In this document: one piece after another, positions 53,399 through 62,546 of the stretch
Position numbering within the stretch: position 1 is the stretch's first letter
Layout: each line of letters begins with the position of its first letter
Origin: UBA7692 sp964650845
GTDB lineage: Bacteria > Bacteroidota > Bacteroidia > Chitinophagales > LD1
DNA length: 64,000 nucleotides
Assembly: GCA_964650845.1 (NCBI GenBank)
Contig: CAZYXR010000002.1
Span: 1 to 64,000, forward strand
Direction of reading: 5' to 3'
Notes under the pieces: generated by a model
Told to the model about the DNA's origin: nothing
Seen by the model: only the letters and a program-made list of their open reading frames with translations
Databases searched by the model: none
Made by a program: the position numbers and the translations under genes

Positions 53399-54622
53399 TT
53401 GAACAAACGCAAAATTTTCAACGACCCTGTGTACGGGTTTATCACAATTCCCCACGAATTGATTTTTGATATTATTGAGCATCGCTATTTTCAACGACTG
53501 CGCAGAATAAAACAACTCGGATTGAGCGACTATATTTATCCGGGTGCATTACATACACGTTTTCATCACGCGCTGGGTGCTTTTCATTTAATGCGCAAGG
53601 CAATTGCCATTCTTAAAATTAAAGGGGTTGAAATTTCGGAAAAAGAAGAGTTGGGCGCGTCTATAGCAATTTTGTTACATGATATTGGTCACGGGCCGTT
53701 TTCGCACACACTCGAAAAATGCTTGATTCCGGGTGTAAATCACGAAAGCATTTCGCGTATCTATTTCAAAAAACTCAATCAATATTTTGATGGCGAGCTC
53801 GACATCGCCATTCAGATTTTTGAAGACACATACCCCAAACGTTTTTTACATCAACTTGTTTCATCGCAGTTAGATGTAGATAGGTTAGATTACCTTACTC
53901 GCGATAGTTTTTTTACCGGTGTAAACGAAGGTATCATCAGTTACGATCGCATTATTGAAATGATGAATGTGGCAAACGATGAACTGGTAATTGAACAAAA
54001 AGGAATTTATTCTATCGAAAAATTTATCATTTCACGAAGGTTAATGTATTGGCAGGTTTACTTACACAAAACGGTATTGTGTGTAGAGCAAATGCTGATA
54101 AAAACAATCGAACGAGCTAAGCAACTTTCTATGCAAGGCGAGAGCCTGCCATGCTCTAAAGCATTAAGCTATTTTTTACAGAAAAACATACCAGTCGAAG
54201 ATTTTGCAAACTCCGAAGAAGCAATCGAATACTTTTCGCTATTAGATGATGTAGATGTTTTTGCTGCATTAAAAGAGTGGCAGTTTCATGCAGATGTATT
54301 ACTTAGCAAATTATGCGAAGCAATATTGAATAGGCATTTGTTTAAAATTGAATTACACAACAAGCCAATAGACGAGCAGCAGCTTACCACACTAAGGCAA
54401 ACAGTAGCGCACAAGCTGAATATTAACGAAGCAGAAGCCGCTGGATTTGTATTTGCAGATGCCACCTATAATCACGCATATAATGCCAAAGAAGATAGGA
54501 TAAAAATTTTGGGGAGCGATGGCGTTGTGCGTAATGCCGAAAATGTTTCGGAACAGTTAGAGGCAACTGTTGTAAGCGAAAGAATCGTCAAGTATTATGT
54601 GTGTTACCCCAAGTTTGTTTAA
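53399..54622 (+). CDS. HD-domain phosphohydrolase (dNTPase-like)
   Basis: 407 residues if translation starts at TTG 53399 (MNKRKIFNDPVYGF); an in-frame TTG at 53321 lies in the manC terminator and is unlikely. HD motifs: HTRFHHALGAFHLM, AILLHDIGHGPFSH (the HD pair), SQLDVDRLDYLTRD with the third Asp. The family acts on dNTPs or other nucleotides; the substrate here is not known. Confidence 0.88.
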   Translation: MNKRKIFNDPVYGFITIPHELIFDIIEHRYFQRLRRIKQLGLSDYIYPGALHTRFHHALGAFHLMRKAIAILKIKGVEISEKEELGASIAILLHDIGHGPFSHTLEKCLIPGVNHESISRIYFKKLNQYFDGELDIAIQIFEDTYPKRFLHQLVSSQLDVDRLDYLTRDSFFTGVNEGIISYDRIIEMMNVANDELVIEQKGIYSIEKFIISRRLMYWQVYLHKTVLCVEQMLIKTIERAKQLSMQGESLPCSKALSYFLQKNIPVEDFANSEEAIEYFSLLDDVDVFAALKEWQFHADVLLSKLCEAILNRHLFKIELHNKPIDEQQLTTLRQTVAHKLNINEAEAAGFVFADATYNHAYNAKEDRIKILGSDGVVRNAENVSEQLEATVVSERIVKYYVCYPKFV

Positions 54623-54692
54623 AGAGCACAGATGAGAAGTTACTACACAATATTTAATCAAAAAAACGTTTAGCCAAAGTTAAGTTAAGACT

Positions 54693-55742
54693 ATGCAATA
54701 TACAGCGCAGCAAATTTGTGATGCAATAAATGGAAAACTGGAGGGCAATCCCGATGCGGTTGTTACCAAATTGGCAAAAATTGAAGAAGCAGATGGTGCT
54801 TCGCTCACGTTTATCAGCAACCCTAAGTATGAAGTATTTGCAGATACCGTTACTGCGGGTGCGCTGATAGTAAACGAAAAACTTGCTGTTTCCAGCACAA
54901 AAGTGAAAGCAATAATTCGTGTTGCCGACCCATATTCAAGCCTATCGAAGCTATTGGCAATTTACAGTAAAAACGGTAAAAACAACACCGGAGTTGCCGA
55001 ATGGAGTAGAATTGGCGAAGGTTCAAAATATGGCGAAGGTGTTAGCATTGCAGATTTTGCATACATAGGCAGCAATGTAACCATAGGCAACAATGTAAAA
55101 ATTTATCCCCACGTTTTTATTGGCGAAAATTGCGTGATAGAAGACGATACCATTCTTTATGCCGGAGTAAAAGTTTACAATGATTGTAAAATTGGTAAAC
55201 GCTGCATTCTTCAGGCAGGAGCCATCATTGGCTCCGATGGATTTGGCTTTGCGCCTCAGCCCGATGGCACTTTTCAAAAAATTCATCATGTTGGCAATGT
55301 AACCCTTGGCAACGATGTTGAAGTTGGCGCAAACACATGTATTGACAAAGCCACGCTTGGTTCTACCGTTATTAAAGATGGTGTAAAGCTGGATAACTTG
55401 ATACAAATAGCACATAATGTAGAAGTAGGCGAAAACACAGTTATGGCAGCCATGACAGGCATTTCGGGCAGCACCAAAATTGGCAAAAGCAATATGATTG
55501 GCGGGCAAGTAGGCATCACCGGGCATTTAGTAATTGCTGATGGTACAAAAATTCAAGCACAAGCTGCGGTGATTAAAAATATAGATACTCCAAACAAAGG
55601 CTTATCGGGCACTCCGGCAATAGATGCCCGCGAGCATTATCGCCAACTTGCCGCGCTGAAGCAATTGCCAGAGCTACTAAAAAAAGTTGCGCAATTAGAA
55701 AAAAAACTGAACGAGCACCGCGATACTCAAAACAAGCAGTAG
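54693..55742 (+). CDS. lpxD: UDP-3-O-(3-hydroxyacyl)glucosamine N-acyltransferase
   Basis: 349 residues. The N-terminal LpxD domain leads into the left-handed parallel beta-helix of hexapeptide repeats (about 105-300), with IAHNVEVGENTVMAAMTG holding the catalytic His. The C-terminal helices follow. It transfers the second 3-hydroxyacyl chain in lipid A synthesis. It lies 108 bases before lpxC-fabZ, the preceding step. Confidence 0.95.
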   Translation: MQYTAQQICDAINGKLEGNPDAVVTKLAKIEEADGASLTFISNPKYEVFADTVTAGALIVNEKLAVSSTKVKAIIRVADPYSSLSKLLAIYSKNGKNNTGVAEWSRIGEGSKYGEGVSIADFAYIGSNVTIGNNVKIYPHVFIGENCVIEDDTILYAGVKVYNDCKIGKRCILQAGAIIGSDGFGFAPQPDGTFQKIHHVGNVTLGNDVEVGANTCIDKATLGSTVIKDGVKLDNLIQIAHNVEVGENTVMAAMTGISGSTKIGKSNMIGGQVGITGHLVIADGTKIQAQAAVIKNIDTPNKGLSGTPAIDAREHYRQLAALKQLPELLKKVAQLEKKLNEHRDTQNKQ

Positions 55743-55812
55743 GTAATGTTGTGTTGTAGTTGTTTTAGCACTCCGTTGCCAAATGCATCAGCACAAAGCC
55801 GCAAATAATAAA

Positions 55813-55820
55813 TAACTTCG
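55813..55820 (+). promoter_or_regulatory. Probable -7 element of lpxC-fabZ
   Basis: TAACTTCG, the TAnnTTyG octamer, 31 bases before the ATG at 55851. No clear -33 element. Confidence 0.35.
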
Positions 55821-55850
55821 CACGCGAAATACGGAACGCATATTATAGGA

Positions 55851-57299
55851 ATGACTTCTACCAACCAGCAAACAATTAAAAAGGCCTTTTCGCTTAGCGG
55901 AGTTGGCTTGCATACAGGGCAAACAGTTACATTAAATTTTCTTCCGGCAGCGCCCAATCACGGCATCAAGTTTCAGCGTGTTGATTTGCCCGAAAAACCT
56001 ATTGTGCCTGCCGATGTTGATTTGGTAGTAAGTGTAGAGCGCGGCACCACCTTAGATAAAAATGGTGTAAAAGTTGCTACTGTTGAGCACCTTATGGCGG
56101 CTTGCTTGGGCTTGCAGGTTGACAACCTGCTGATAGAGCTAAACGGTATGGAAATTCCCATAATGGATGGAAGTTCGCAACCGTATGTAGATGCTTTTGA
56201 AGCAGCGGGCATTCAAGAACAAAATGAACTGCGCGAAACGTTTGAGTTGCGTCATCCTATTTCATACATTGATAAAGAATCGGGGGTTGAAATGCTTGCC
56301 ATGCCTAGCGATCGCTATCGCGTTACAGCAATGATAGATTATAAATCTCCGATACTTGGACAGCAACACGCTTCTTTAGAAAACCTTTCAGATTTCAAAA
56401 AAGATTTTGCCAGCAGCCGTACATTTTGCTTTTTACATGAATTAGAAATGCTGTACGATGCCGGATTGATTAAAGGAGGCGATTTAAACAATGCTATTGT
56501 GGTTGTAGATAAGCAAATTGACGATAAAGAAATTGCACGCCTTGCTACCATTTTCGAAAAACCCGACATTACAGTTGTGGAAGAAGGAATTTTAAACAAT
56601 GTAAAACTGCGCCACCCCAACGAACCCGCCCGCCACAAGCTGTTGGATATTGTAGGCGATTTGGCATTGATAGGCACCCCGTTCAATGCACAAATTATTG
56701 CTACTCGCCCCGGGCACAAGTCGAATGTAGAATTTGGGAAAAAAATTAAAGCCCATATTAAAAAAGCGCGTATGCAAGATGACGCTCCCGAATATGATGT
56801 AAACGCACAGCCTATCTACGATTCCGTACAAATAAAAAAGACTTTGCCACATCGCTACCCTTTTGCATTAGTGGATAAGATAATTAAACTCACCGAGCGC
56901 GAAGTGGTAGGTGTAAAGAATGTAACCTTCAACGAAGAGTTTTTTCAAGGGCATTTTCCAGATAATCCTGTAATGCCCGGTGTGTTGCAGATTGAAGCAC
57001 TGGCGCAAACCGGTGGTATTCTTGTATTGCGCGAATACCCCGACCCCGAAAATTACGATACCTACTTTTTAAAAATTGACAAAGCTAAGTTCAAACAAAA
57101 GGTGTTGCCTGGCGATACGCTTTTATTAAAAATGGAACTTCTTTCGCCAGTGCGCAGAGGCATTGTAGAAATGAAAGGTACTGCGTTTGTGGGTAATAAA
57201 ATGGTGTGCGAAGCCGAATTGATGGCGCGCGTGGTGCGCAGAGAACCCGCAGGCAACAAGCCTGCCACTGCTAAGGAGGCAAAACAGACGGGTAATTAG
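55851..57299 (+). CDS. lpxC-fabZ: Bifunctional LpxC deacetylase / FabZ 3-hydroxyacyl-ACP dehydratase
   Basis: 482 residues, a fusion known across Bacteroidota. The LpxC part (about 1-310) removes the N-acetyl group of UDP-3-O-acyl-GlcNAc; zinc site VEHLMAA and PARHKLLDIVGDLALIG. The FabZ part (about 330-465) has LPHRYPFALVDKI (His) and GHFPDNPVMPGVLQIEALAQ (Glu), dehydrating 3-hydroxyacyl-ACP. The two activities compete for the same 3-hydroxyacyl-ACP pool that LpxD also uses. Confidence 0.95.
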   Translation: MTSTNQQTIKKAFSLSGVGLHTGQTVTLNFLPAAPNHGIKFQRVDLPEKPIVPADVDLVVSVERGTTLDKNGVKVATVEHLMAACLGLQVDNLLIELNGMEIPIMDGSSQPYVDAFEAAGIQEQNELRETFELRHPISYIDKESGVEMLAMPSDRYRVTAMIDYKSPILGQQHASLENLSDFKKDFASSRTFCFLHELEMLYDAGLIKGGDLNNAIVVVDKQIDDKEIARLATIFEKPDITVVEEGILNNVKLRHPNEPARHKLLDIVGDLALIGTPFNAQIIATRPGHKSNVEFGKKIKAHIKKARMQDDAPEYDVNAQPIYDSVQIKKTLPHRYPFALVDKIIKLTEREVVGVKNVTFNEEFFQGHFPDNPVMPGVLQIEALAQTGGILVLREYPDPENYDTYFLKIDKAKFKQKVLPGDTLLLKMELLSPVRRGIVEMKGTAFVGNKMVCEAELMARVVRREPAGNKPATAKEAKQTGN

Positions 57300-57335
57300 T
57301 AAATGTAAACAGCACACGTAGTTGGATAACGAGTG

Positions 57336-57367
57336 TTTGAATTTTCGGCAGAAAATAAGTAACTTCA
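57336..57367 (+). promoter_or_regulatory. Promoter of the toxin-antitoxin pair, Bacteroidota type
   Basis: TTTG (57336-57339), exactly 20 bases, then TAACTTCA (57360-57367), 23 bases before the ATG at 57391. Confidence 0.55.
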
Positions 57368-57390
57368 AGTTTATCTAAAACGAAAAAAGC

Positions 57391-57627
57391 ATGTACACTA
57401 CTTATCATTTGTCGTCAGCGCAAGAAATTACAAGCGATATATTAGATTCAATTAAGGCAACTTTCAAATCAAAGCCTATTACCATCATTGTGGAAGAAGA
57501 TGATAGTAATTTTGAATTGACCGCTGAACAAAAAGCTGTTCTAGACGAGCGTTTTCAGGAAGATACCGATAGTTATCTAACATCCGAAGAGTCTATCTCG
57601 CAACTCAACAAAAAGTATGGTTTATAA
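57391..57627 (+). CDS. Putative antitoxin of a RelE/ParE-type pair
   Basis: 78 residues, acidic, with an N-terminal beta-strand/helix region and a charged C-terminal half (EEDDSNFELTAEQKAVLDER). This matches small antitoxins of Bacteroidota ParE/RelE pairs. The stop overlaps the toxin start by 11 bases. DNA-binding class cannot be named. Confidence 0.75.
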   Translation: MYTTYHLSSAQEITSDILDSIKATFKSKPITIIVEEDDSNFELTAEQKAVLDERFQEDTDSYLTSEESISQLNKKYGL

Positions 57628-57910
57628 GGTTATCGTTTCGCCTCGTGCGCAAAAGGAAATCGAAAACGCAATTGATTACTATGCTTTACACAATGACAAA
57701 GCGCCCCGAAACTTCATCAGGTCTTTACAAGATGCCTACAACACTTTGGAAATCAATCCGTTTTTCAGTGTGCGCTACAACAATATTCGCGCATTGAAGC
57801 TCAAAAAGTTCCCGTATTTGCTTTACTATATTATTGATGAAAAACAAGCAATAGTGCGCGTGCTGTCGTGCTTTCAAAATCAACAAAACCCGCGCAAAAG
57901 ACCTAAGTAA
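57617..57910 (+). CDS. RelE/ParE-family toxin
   Basis: 97 residues. VIVSPRAQKEIENAIDYYALH, KAPRNFIRSLQDAYNTL and a C-terminal FPYLLYYIIDEKQAIVRVLSCFQ are typical of the ParE/RelE fold. It may cleave mRNA or act on gyrase, depending on subfamily, which cannot be decided here. It overlaps its antitoxin. Confidence 0.85.
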   Translation: MVYKVIVSPRAQKEIENAIDYYALHNDKAPRNFIRSLQDAYNTLEINPFFSVRYNNIRALKLKKFPYLLYYIIDEKQAIVRVLSCFQNQQNPRKRPK

Positions 57911-58122
57911 AAATGCCTGCGTATTGGGCAAATTTGATAGATTTCAGCAACTCCAAACAAAGCAAAAGATGATTACTTATCTTCTACACGAGCATATTTA
58001 TTTGAGACTTATCTTTTAAGTGAACAGTTAAATAGATAATTAAATACAACTGTGGCAAAACAAGGTTTATTTATTGTTGTCTGTTTTGTTTTATTGCAGC
58101 ACATATAAAACAAACAGATTCA

Positions 58123-59853
58123 ATGAAGGCATTGCTGATATACCTTGTTACGCTCATTAACCAACCGGCACAACAACCAGCCATCAGCAACGAACCATTA
58201 CCAGTTTTTCCTACCGAAGACTTTCGCTCTCCGGTAGATATTCCAATTTCATTGGCAGGTAACTTTGGCGAGCCTCGCAGGCTGCACTTCCACACAGGTT
58301 TAGATATTCGAACCAATCAGCAGGAGGGATTGAATATTTACTCCGTTGCCGATGGTTACGTGAGCCGCATCAACATCAGCGGAAGCGGTTACGGCAAGGC
58401 GGTTTACATCACTCACCCTAACGGTTATGTGTCGGTGTATGCGCATCTGCAAAAATTAACGGGCAGATTTGCCGAGCGATTAGAACAGGAGCAATACAAG
58501 CAAGAATCTTTTGCCGTTGATTTCAATTTAAAACCCGATGAACTGCCTGTAAAAAAGGGCGAGATTGTGGCTTTGAGCGGCAACACCGGAGGCAGTTCGG
58601 GTCCTCACTTACACTTTGAAATCCGCGACACTTTCGAGCGACCTATCAACCCGATGTTGTTTGGCTATAACCTTACAGACAACATCAAACCCATCATCAG
58701 CTTTTTAAAATTCTATGCGCAGGACGATAAGAAATTATACAGCGATGGCTACCGCGTGCGCACCGTTGGTTCGCTCGGGAATTATCAAGTGAACACCGGC
58801 ATGGTAAAAGTAAATGCCGATGCGGTGAGCATTTCGGTAAACAGTTGGGACGGCATCAACGGCACGGGCAACTCGATGGGCGTGTATGGCATGAGGGTGT
58901 TGGTGGACAGCGCGAAGACTTTTGAGTTCAACATGAACCGTATTGCTTTCAGCGATAAACGCTATGTGTTGAGCCATATTGACTACCCGATTTTTATGAA
59001 TGAAGGCAGAAAAAGTTTTCATAAATGTTTTGTAGAACCTGCCAATCAATGCCCAATTTACAGCGATGTAAACAACAGCGGCATCATAGATTTAAGCGAT
59101 GGCAAAGTGAAAGATGTTGTGATTGAAGTGTATGATTTTGCGGGAAACACTTCCACTGTAAAATTCAAGTTGGTGAAGGACGATGCAGCAATTATTTTTA
59201 ATAAAAAGAAAATCAATTACTCGCTGTTGTTTTCGCCATTTCAGCGCAACCGTTGGGCAACCGATGAGGTAAGTTTTACGGTGATGGAAAAAACCATTTT
59301 CGACACGCTGCTTTTTCGGTACAACATTGTACAAACTGCCGAGCCTTCGTTCTTTTCAAACATTCATCAATTGGATAAAGTAACTTCCCTGCTGATGGAT
59401 TTTGCTTCGTTGTTTATCAAAACCACCAAAGAACTTCCCAAAGGAAAAGAAGATAAAGCCGTGTTGGTGTGGAAGAATGAATTTGGCGCGTGGGTAAGCA
59501 AGGGCGGCAAGTTTGACGGCTCGCACGTTGGCGGCAAGGTGCGCGAATTTGGCGATTTTGGAATAAAAATTGATACCGTAGCACCGCGCATCAACCCTGT
59601 AAACATTGTGCCCGGGCGCAACATGCGCCAGTACCGCAAAATTATTTTTACTATTGGCGATAACCTGAGCGGCATCACCGATTTCGATACTTACATTGAC
59701 GATAAGTGGGTGATTACCGAGTACGATGCTAAAGTGGCAAAACTGACCCACTCATTAGATATGAAGTTGGCTGCCGGAGAACACACTTTTAAGGTAGTAG
59801 CGGTAGATGAACGAAACAATAAACGCGAATATTCCATAAAGTTCAGAATGTAG
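58123..59853 (+). CDS. M23 (LytM-type) metallopeptidase with C-terminal beta-rich region
   Basis: 576 residues. The LytM domain is near the N-terminus: HFHTGLD (His57, Asp61), VYAHLQKL (His108), SGPHLHFE (His162-x-His164), the zinc-binding set for cleaving peptidoglycan cross-links. About 400 residues of beta-rich sequence follow, of the kind seen in Bacteroidota envelope M23 proteins. The N-terminal 12 residues are hydrophobic (MKALLIYLVTLI) but the signal looks short, so either a weak signal peptide or a missed start is possible. The 212-base gap before it (57911-58122) holds nothing I recognise. Confidence 0.82.
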   Translation: MKALLIYLVTLINQPAQQPAISNEPLPVFPTEDFRSPVDIPISLAGNFGEPRRLHFHTGLDIRTNQQEGLNIYSVADGYVSRINISGSGYGKAVYITHPNGYVSVYAHLQKLTGRFAERLEQEQYKQESFAVDFNLKPDELPVKKGEIVALSGNTGGSSGPHLHFEIRDTFERPINPMLFGYNLTDNIKPIISFLKFYAQDDKKLYSDGYRVRTVGSLGNYQVNTGMVKVNADAVSISVNSWDGINGTGNSMGVYGMRVLVDSAKTFEFNMNRIAFSDKRYVLSHIDYPIFMNEGRKSFHKCFVEPANQCPIYSDVNNSGIIDLSDGKVKDVVIEVYDFAGNTSTVKFKLVKDDAAIIFNKKKINYSLLFSPFQRNRWATDEVSFTVMEKTIFDTLLFRYNIVQTAEPSFFSNIHQLDKVTSLLMDFASLFIKTTKELPKGKEDKAVLVWKNEFGAWVSKGGKFDGSHVGGKVREFGDFGIKIDTVAPRINPVNIVPGRNMRQYRKIIFTIGDNLSGITDFDTYIDDKWVITEYDAKVAKLTHSLDMKLAAGEHTFKVVAVDERNNKREYSIKFRM

Positions 59854-60133
59854 TGTTTTTTTATGAACGCTATAAAACTAATATAAAGTCAGTCTTTGTG
59901 TAACGAGCCTTTTCCGTTACACACTTCGTATGTGGGTCGGGAAATGCGGCTTTTTTCTCTTCAGGTGCAGAAGCCGGAAGCGCCACTCGCAAGAGAAACC
60001 TGCAAATGAGGTGGTTCGCAGAACATGGCTTGCGAACAAAGCTATTGACGAGAAAGAAAAGGAAATTGGCTAATCTTTTTGAAGAAGCATTCAAACCCGA
60101 AATCATAGATTGGGTTTCCCCCGAAAAGCAAAA

Positions 60134-60161
60134 AAGGGTTTCAACTTTCGCTGAAACCCTT
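60134..60161 (-). terminator. Terminator of the truncated tRNA-Pro gene
   Basis: A 10-bp stem AAGGGTTTCA / TGAAACCCTT with an 8-base loop. On the minus strand it is followed by a T run and lies 12 bases beyond the tRNA 3' end. The stretch 59854-60133 otherwise holds no gene I can support. Confidence 0.75.
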
Positions 60162-60173
60162 GATTTTAATGTG

Positions 60174-60220
60174 TCGGGGTGGCAAGATTCGAACCTGCGA
60201 CCCCCTGCTCCCAAAGCAGG
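60174..60220 (-). tRNA. 3' part of tRNA-Pro (UGG), truncated at the element junction (att site)
   Basis: On the minus strand nucleotides 27-73 of a tRNA-Pro are intact: anticodon arm CCTGC-TTTGGGA-GCAGG (anticodon TGG), variable GGGTC, T arm GCAGG-TTCGAAT-CTTGC, acceptor 3' strand CACCCCG and discriminator A. The 5' half (acceptor 5' strand, D arm) is missing: the 26 bases that should supply it are AT-rich and unpaired with the acceptor. This is the usual scar of integration into a tRNA gene, with the complete tRNA expected at the far end of the element. Confidence 0.85.
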
Positions 60221-60374
60221 GCACCATACTCTTTATGATCGTTTTTAGTTTTTAATTAGTATTGATAATCAGTTATTTATGTTTTATATGGATTGATATG
60301 AATCCATGTTAAATTGAATTTTGCTTGTGCAATGCTTGTGCAAAATGATTATCTTTGTAACCTAAATAAAAAGC

Positions 60375-61589
60375 ATGAAAACAAGTGTGGTACTCGTTAT
60401 TGATACCCGCAGAGCTAAAGCGGATGGCAGCTACGCCCTCCTCCTGCGGATTATTCACAACCGACAATCATCGCAAATCTCGTTAGGTATTGCTGTACAC
60501 GAGAAAGATTGGGATGATACGCAACGGAAGATTAAGTCTTCTTACCGTGGTACAGAATCAGTTACCCGGTTAAATAACTATCTACAGAAGAAAAAAGCTG
60601 AGGCACTTGATATTATCACCAAGCTTGATGAAGCAAAAACACTCGGTACGCTTTCAGTAACACAACTGAAAGACCTTATTGAACAGCGGACGGATGGGCT
60701 AAGTTTCTTTCGCTACGCTGAAAAACTTATAGCTGAAATGGAATTGATGCACAAAGTTGGCAATGCACGTATCTACAGCATTACGCTGAGTGTTCTTAAA
60801 ACCTTTGCTAAGGATAAAGATTTGTCGTTTAGGGATATCTCCTATGGGTTTCTTATGAAATTTGAAGCAAGTCACCTTACTAAGGGAAACGCCTTAAACG
60901 GATTGGCAGTGTACACCCGTACCATTAGAGCTATTTTCAATAGGGCTATCAAGGATGGGGTAATCAATAGCGAACTGTATCCATTCAAAAATTACCAAAT
61001 CAAAACAACAAAAACCCGAAAACGGGCTATCAATATTGATGCGATAAAGAAGATAGAAGCATTAGAATTAGAACCTAAGCATTCTCTGTTTGATACGCGT
61101 AATTACTTTCTGATAAGTTTCTATATGCGGGGATTACCTTTTGCTGATCTTGCCCGACTACAACCCACCACCATTATTGATGGACGGGTGTACTATCAAC
61201 GTAAAAAGACTGACAAACCATATAACATTAAAATTACACCGGAGATTCAGGCAATCTTAAATATCTATCTCCGTCCCGGAAGTAAGCAACCCTACATATT
61301 TCCTGTCATCAACAGAGAAACCGAAAAAGAGCAATACAAGGATATTGAATGGGCACGTAAACGTTACAACAAGAAGCTTAAAAAACTGGCGACACTCTGC
61401 GGAATAGAGGAAAACCTTACGAGTTATGTAAGTCGCCATAGTTTTGCCTCACGAGCCAAGAACTTAGGAATACCCATTGCAAGTATCTCTGATATGCTCG
61501 GACATGGGGACAGTAAAACAACTGAAATCTATTTAGATTCTTTACCTAGTGATATCATGGATGATTTCCATGAGCAAATTATTCGTTAG
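60375..61589 (+). CDS. Site-specific tyrosine recombinase (integrase)
   Basis: 404 residues. An N-terminal arm-binding domain (SYALLLRIIHNRQSSQISLGI, KDWDD) precedes a SAM-like core-binding domain (about 105-210) and the catalytic domain: Arg252 (FYMRGLPFADL), basic strand (QRKKTDKP), Arg354-His355 (YVSRHSFAS), His377 (LGHGDSKTT) and nucleophile Tyr386 (EIYLD). The YxxRHS version of the HxxR box is usual for Bacteroidota integrases. It catalyses integration at the tRNA-Pro site. The next gene is convergent and overlaps by 11 bases. Confidence 0.93.
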   Translation: MKTSVVLVIDTRRAKADGSYALLLRIIHNRQSSQISLGIAVHEKDWDDTQRKIKSSYRGTESVTRLNNYLQKKKAEALDIITKLDEAKTLGTLSVTQLKDLIEQRTDGLSFFRYAEKLIAEMELMHKVGNARIYSITLSVLKTFAKDKDLSFRDISYGFLMKFEASHLTKGNALNGLAVYTRTIRAIFNRAIKDGVINSELYPFKNYQIKTTKTRKRAINIDAIKKIEALELEPKHSLFDTRNYFLISFYMRGLPFADLARLQPTTIIDGRVYYQRKKTDKPYNIKITPEIQAILNIYLRPGSKQPYIFPVINRETEKEQYKDIEWARKRYNKKLKKLATLCGIEENLTSYVSRHSFASRAKNLGIPIASISDMLGHGDSKTTEIYLDSLPSDIMDDFHEQIIR

Positions 61590-61857
61590 TTGATATCAAA
61601 TTTAGTTGAGCCAATGCAGAAAACAACAGGTCTTTAGGAGTATCTTGGGGGTTTATAAGTACCCATACGGCTTGTTCCTCATCAACTGATTCGTCAGGTG
61701 CAAACATGGCAATGTTGCATAGTCGATGTAATTCACGTAAAGATTGATCATCTAATGATTCTAACAAAGGAATGATGGTATTAATGTTTTCCTCAGTCCA
61801 TCCGTGTTGAAGTAAGAACGTTGTATCAAATAAATATTGGCTTGTGTACATAGTCAT
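61579..61857 (-). CDS. Small hypothetical protein of the integrative element
   Basis: 92 residues from ATG 61857 (or 90 from 61851). Acidic and helical-looking: TSQYLFDTTFLLQHGW, then LRELHRLCNIAMF and DESVDEEQAVWVLINPQD. No recognised domain. Its 3' end overlaps the integrase by 11 bases in convergent orientation. Could be a regulator or adaptor; not assignable. Confidence 0.5.
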   Translation of the reverse strand: MTMYTSQYLFDTTFLLQHGWTEENINTIIPLLESLDDQSLRELHRLCNIAMFAPDESVDEEQAVWVLINPQDTPKDLLFSALAQLNLISTNE

Positions 61858-61911
61858 ATATCTATGTAGTAAACCACAATACTTAATTATTTGCAAGTAG
61901 AAAGAGTGTAC

Positions 61912-62166
61912 CTACTCTTCTTTAGACCCATCTTCTTTATCAGGCTGATCTTTGTCAGATTCCTCTTTATTAGATTGGTGGAAATCATAAGTTTCCTGTC
62001 CCATCTGAATAGCCCCAGTATCTGTGATGTGATCAACATCAAGACGTGAATCATGTTTACCTTCTTCTGCAAAGTGAAGTTGATCAACATGTTCTTCAGG
62101 ACATCCCGAACTTGTATGAGGTTTACTATATTCGGAAGTGTTTTCGCTGTGCTTATCTTTTCCCAT
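61912..62166 (-). CDS. Small acidic hydrophilic protein of the integrative element
   Basis: 84 residues from ATG 62166 (MGKDKHSENTSE). Very rich in Asp, Glu, Lys, Ser and His, with a C-terminal run of charged residues; likely disordered. No signal peptide. The stretch 62185-62546 between this gene and the LytTR gene has no supported gene. Confidence 0.4.
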   Translation of the reverse strand: MGKDKHSENTSEYSKPHTSSGCPEEHVDQLHFAEEGKHDSRLDVDHITDTGAIQMGQETYDFHQSNKEESDKDQPDKEDGSKEE

Positions 62167-62546
62167 TTTGTAGAGTTTCTCCAAAATAAAACTAAACTAT
62201 TGAAACGATGTACCCAAAAAGCGTTAAGGGTATTTGAACAAAGTAAAGATCTGTTGTTTGTATAAGAATCGCTCGAATTCCTAACTATTGCTTTGCTGCT
62301 TACAACCTTAGTAGCTATATTCGTTCAGTATTATTTAAAATAATTGCAGCGTTAGCTGTTCTTGCAACCGAAAACTGGAAAATTTCAACCAAAGCAAGAA
62401 TGCTGTTACACTGCGCGGATTCGCGTGGGTGTGCATGGTATATCTGTTTTGGTAGGCATTCCAGTGCCTCGGTTGCAGGTAGCTGTGTAGCCCACGTTCG
62501 CATTTTACAAACCTCCGTTTAGGGCTGCGCGGACAACGAATACTAG

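Noticed and set aside
55023..55526. A 167-codon minus-strand open frame
   Set aside because: It lies entirely inside lpxD and is a by-product of the hexapeptide-repeat codons.
59870..60214. A 114-codon minus-strand open frame, and an 80-codon plus-strand one at 60006-60248
   Set aside because: Both read through the tRNA-Pro fragment and its terminator; their ends show the familiar false protein created by a tRNA 3' half. No domain or signal supports them.
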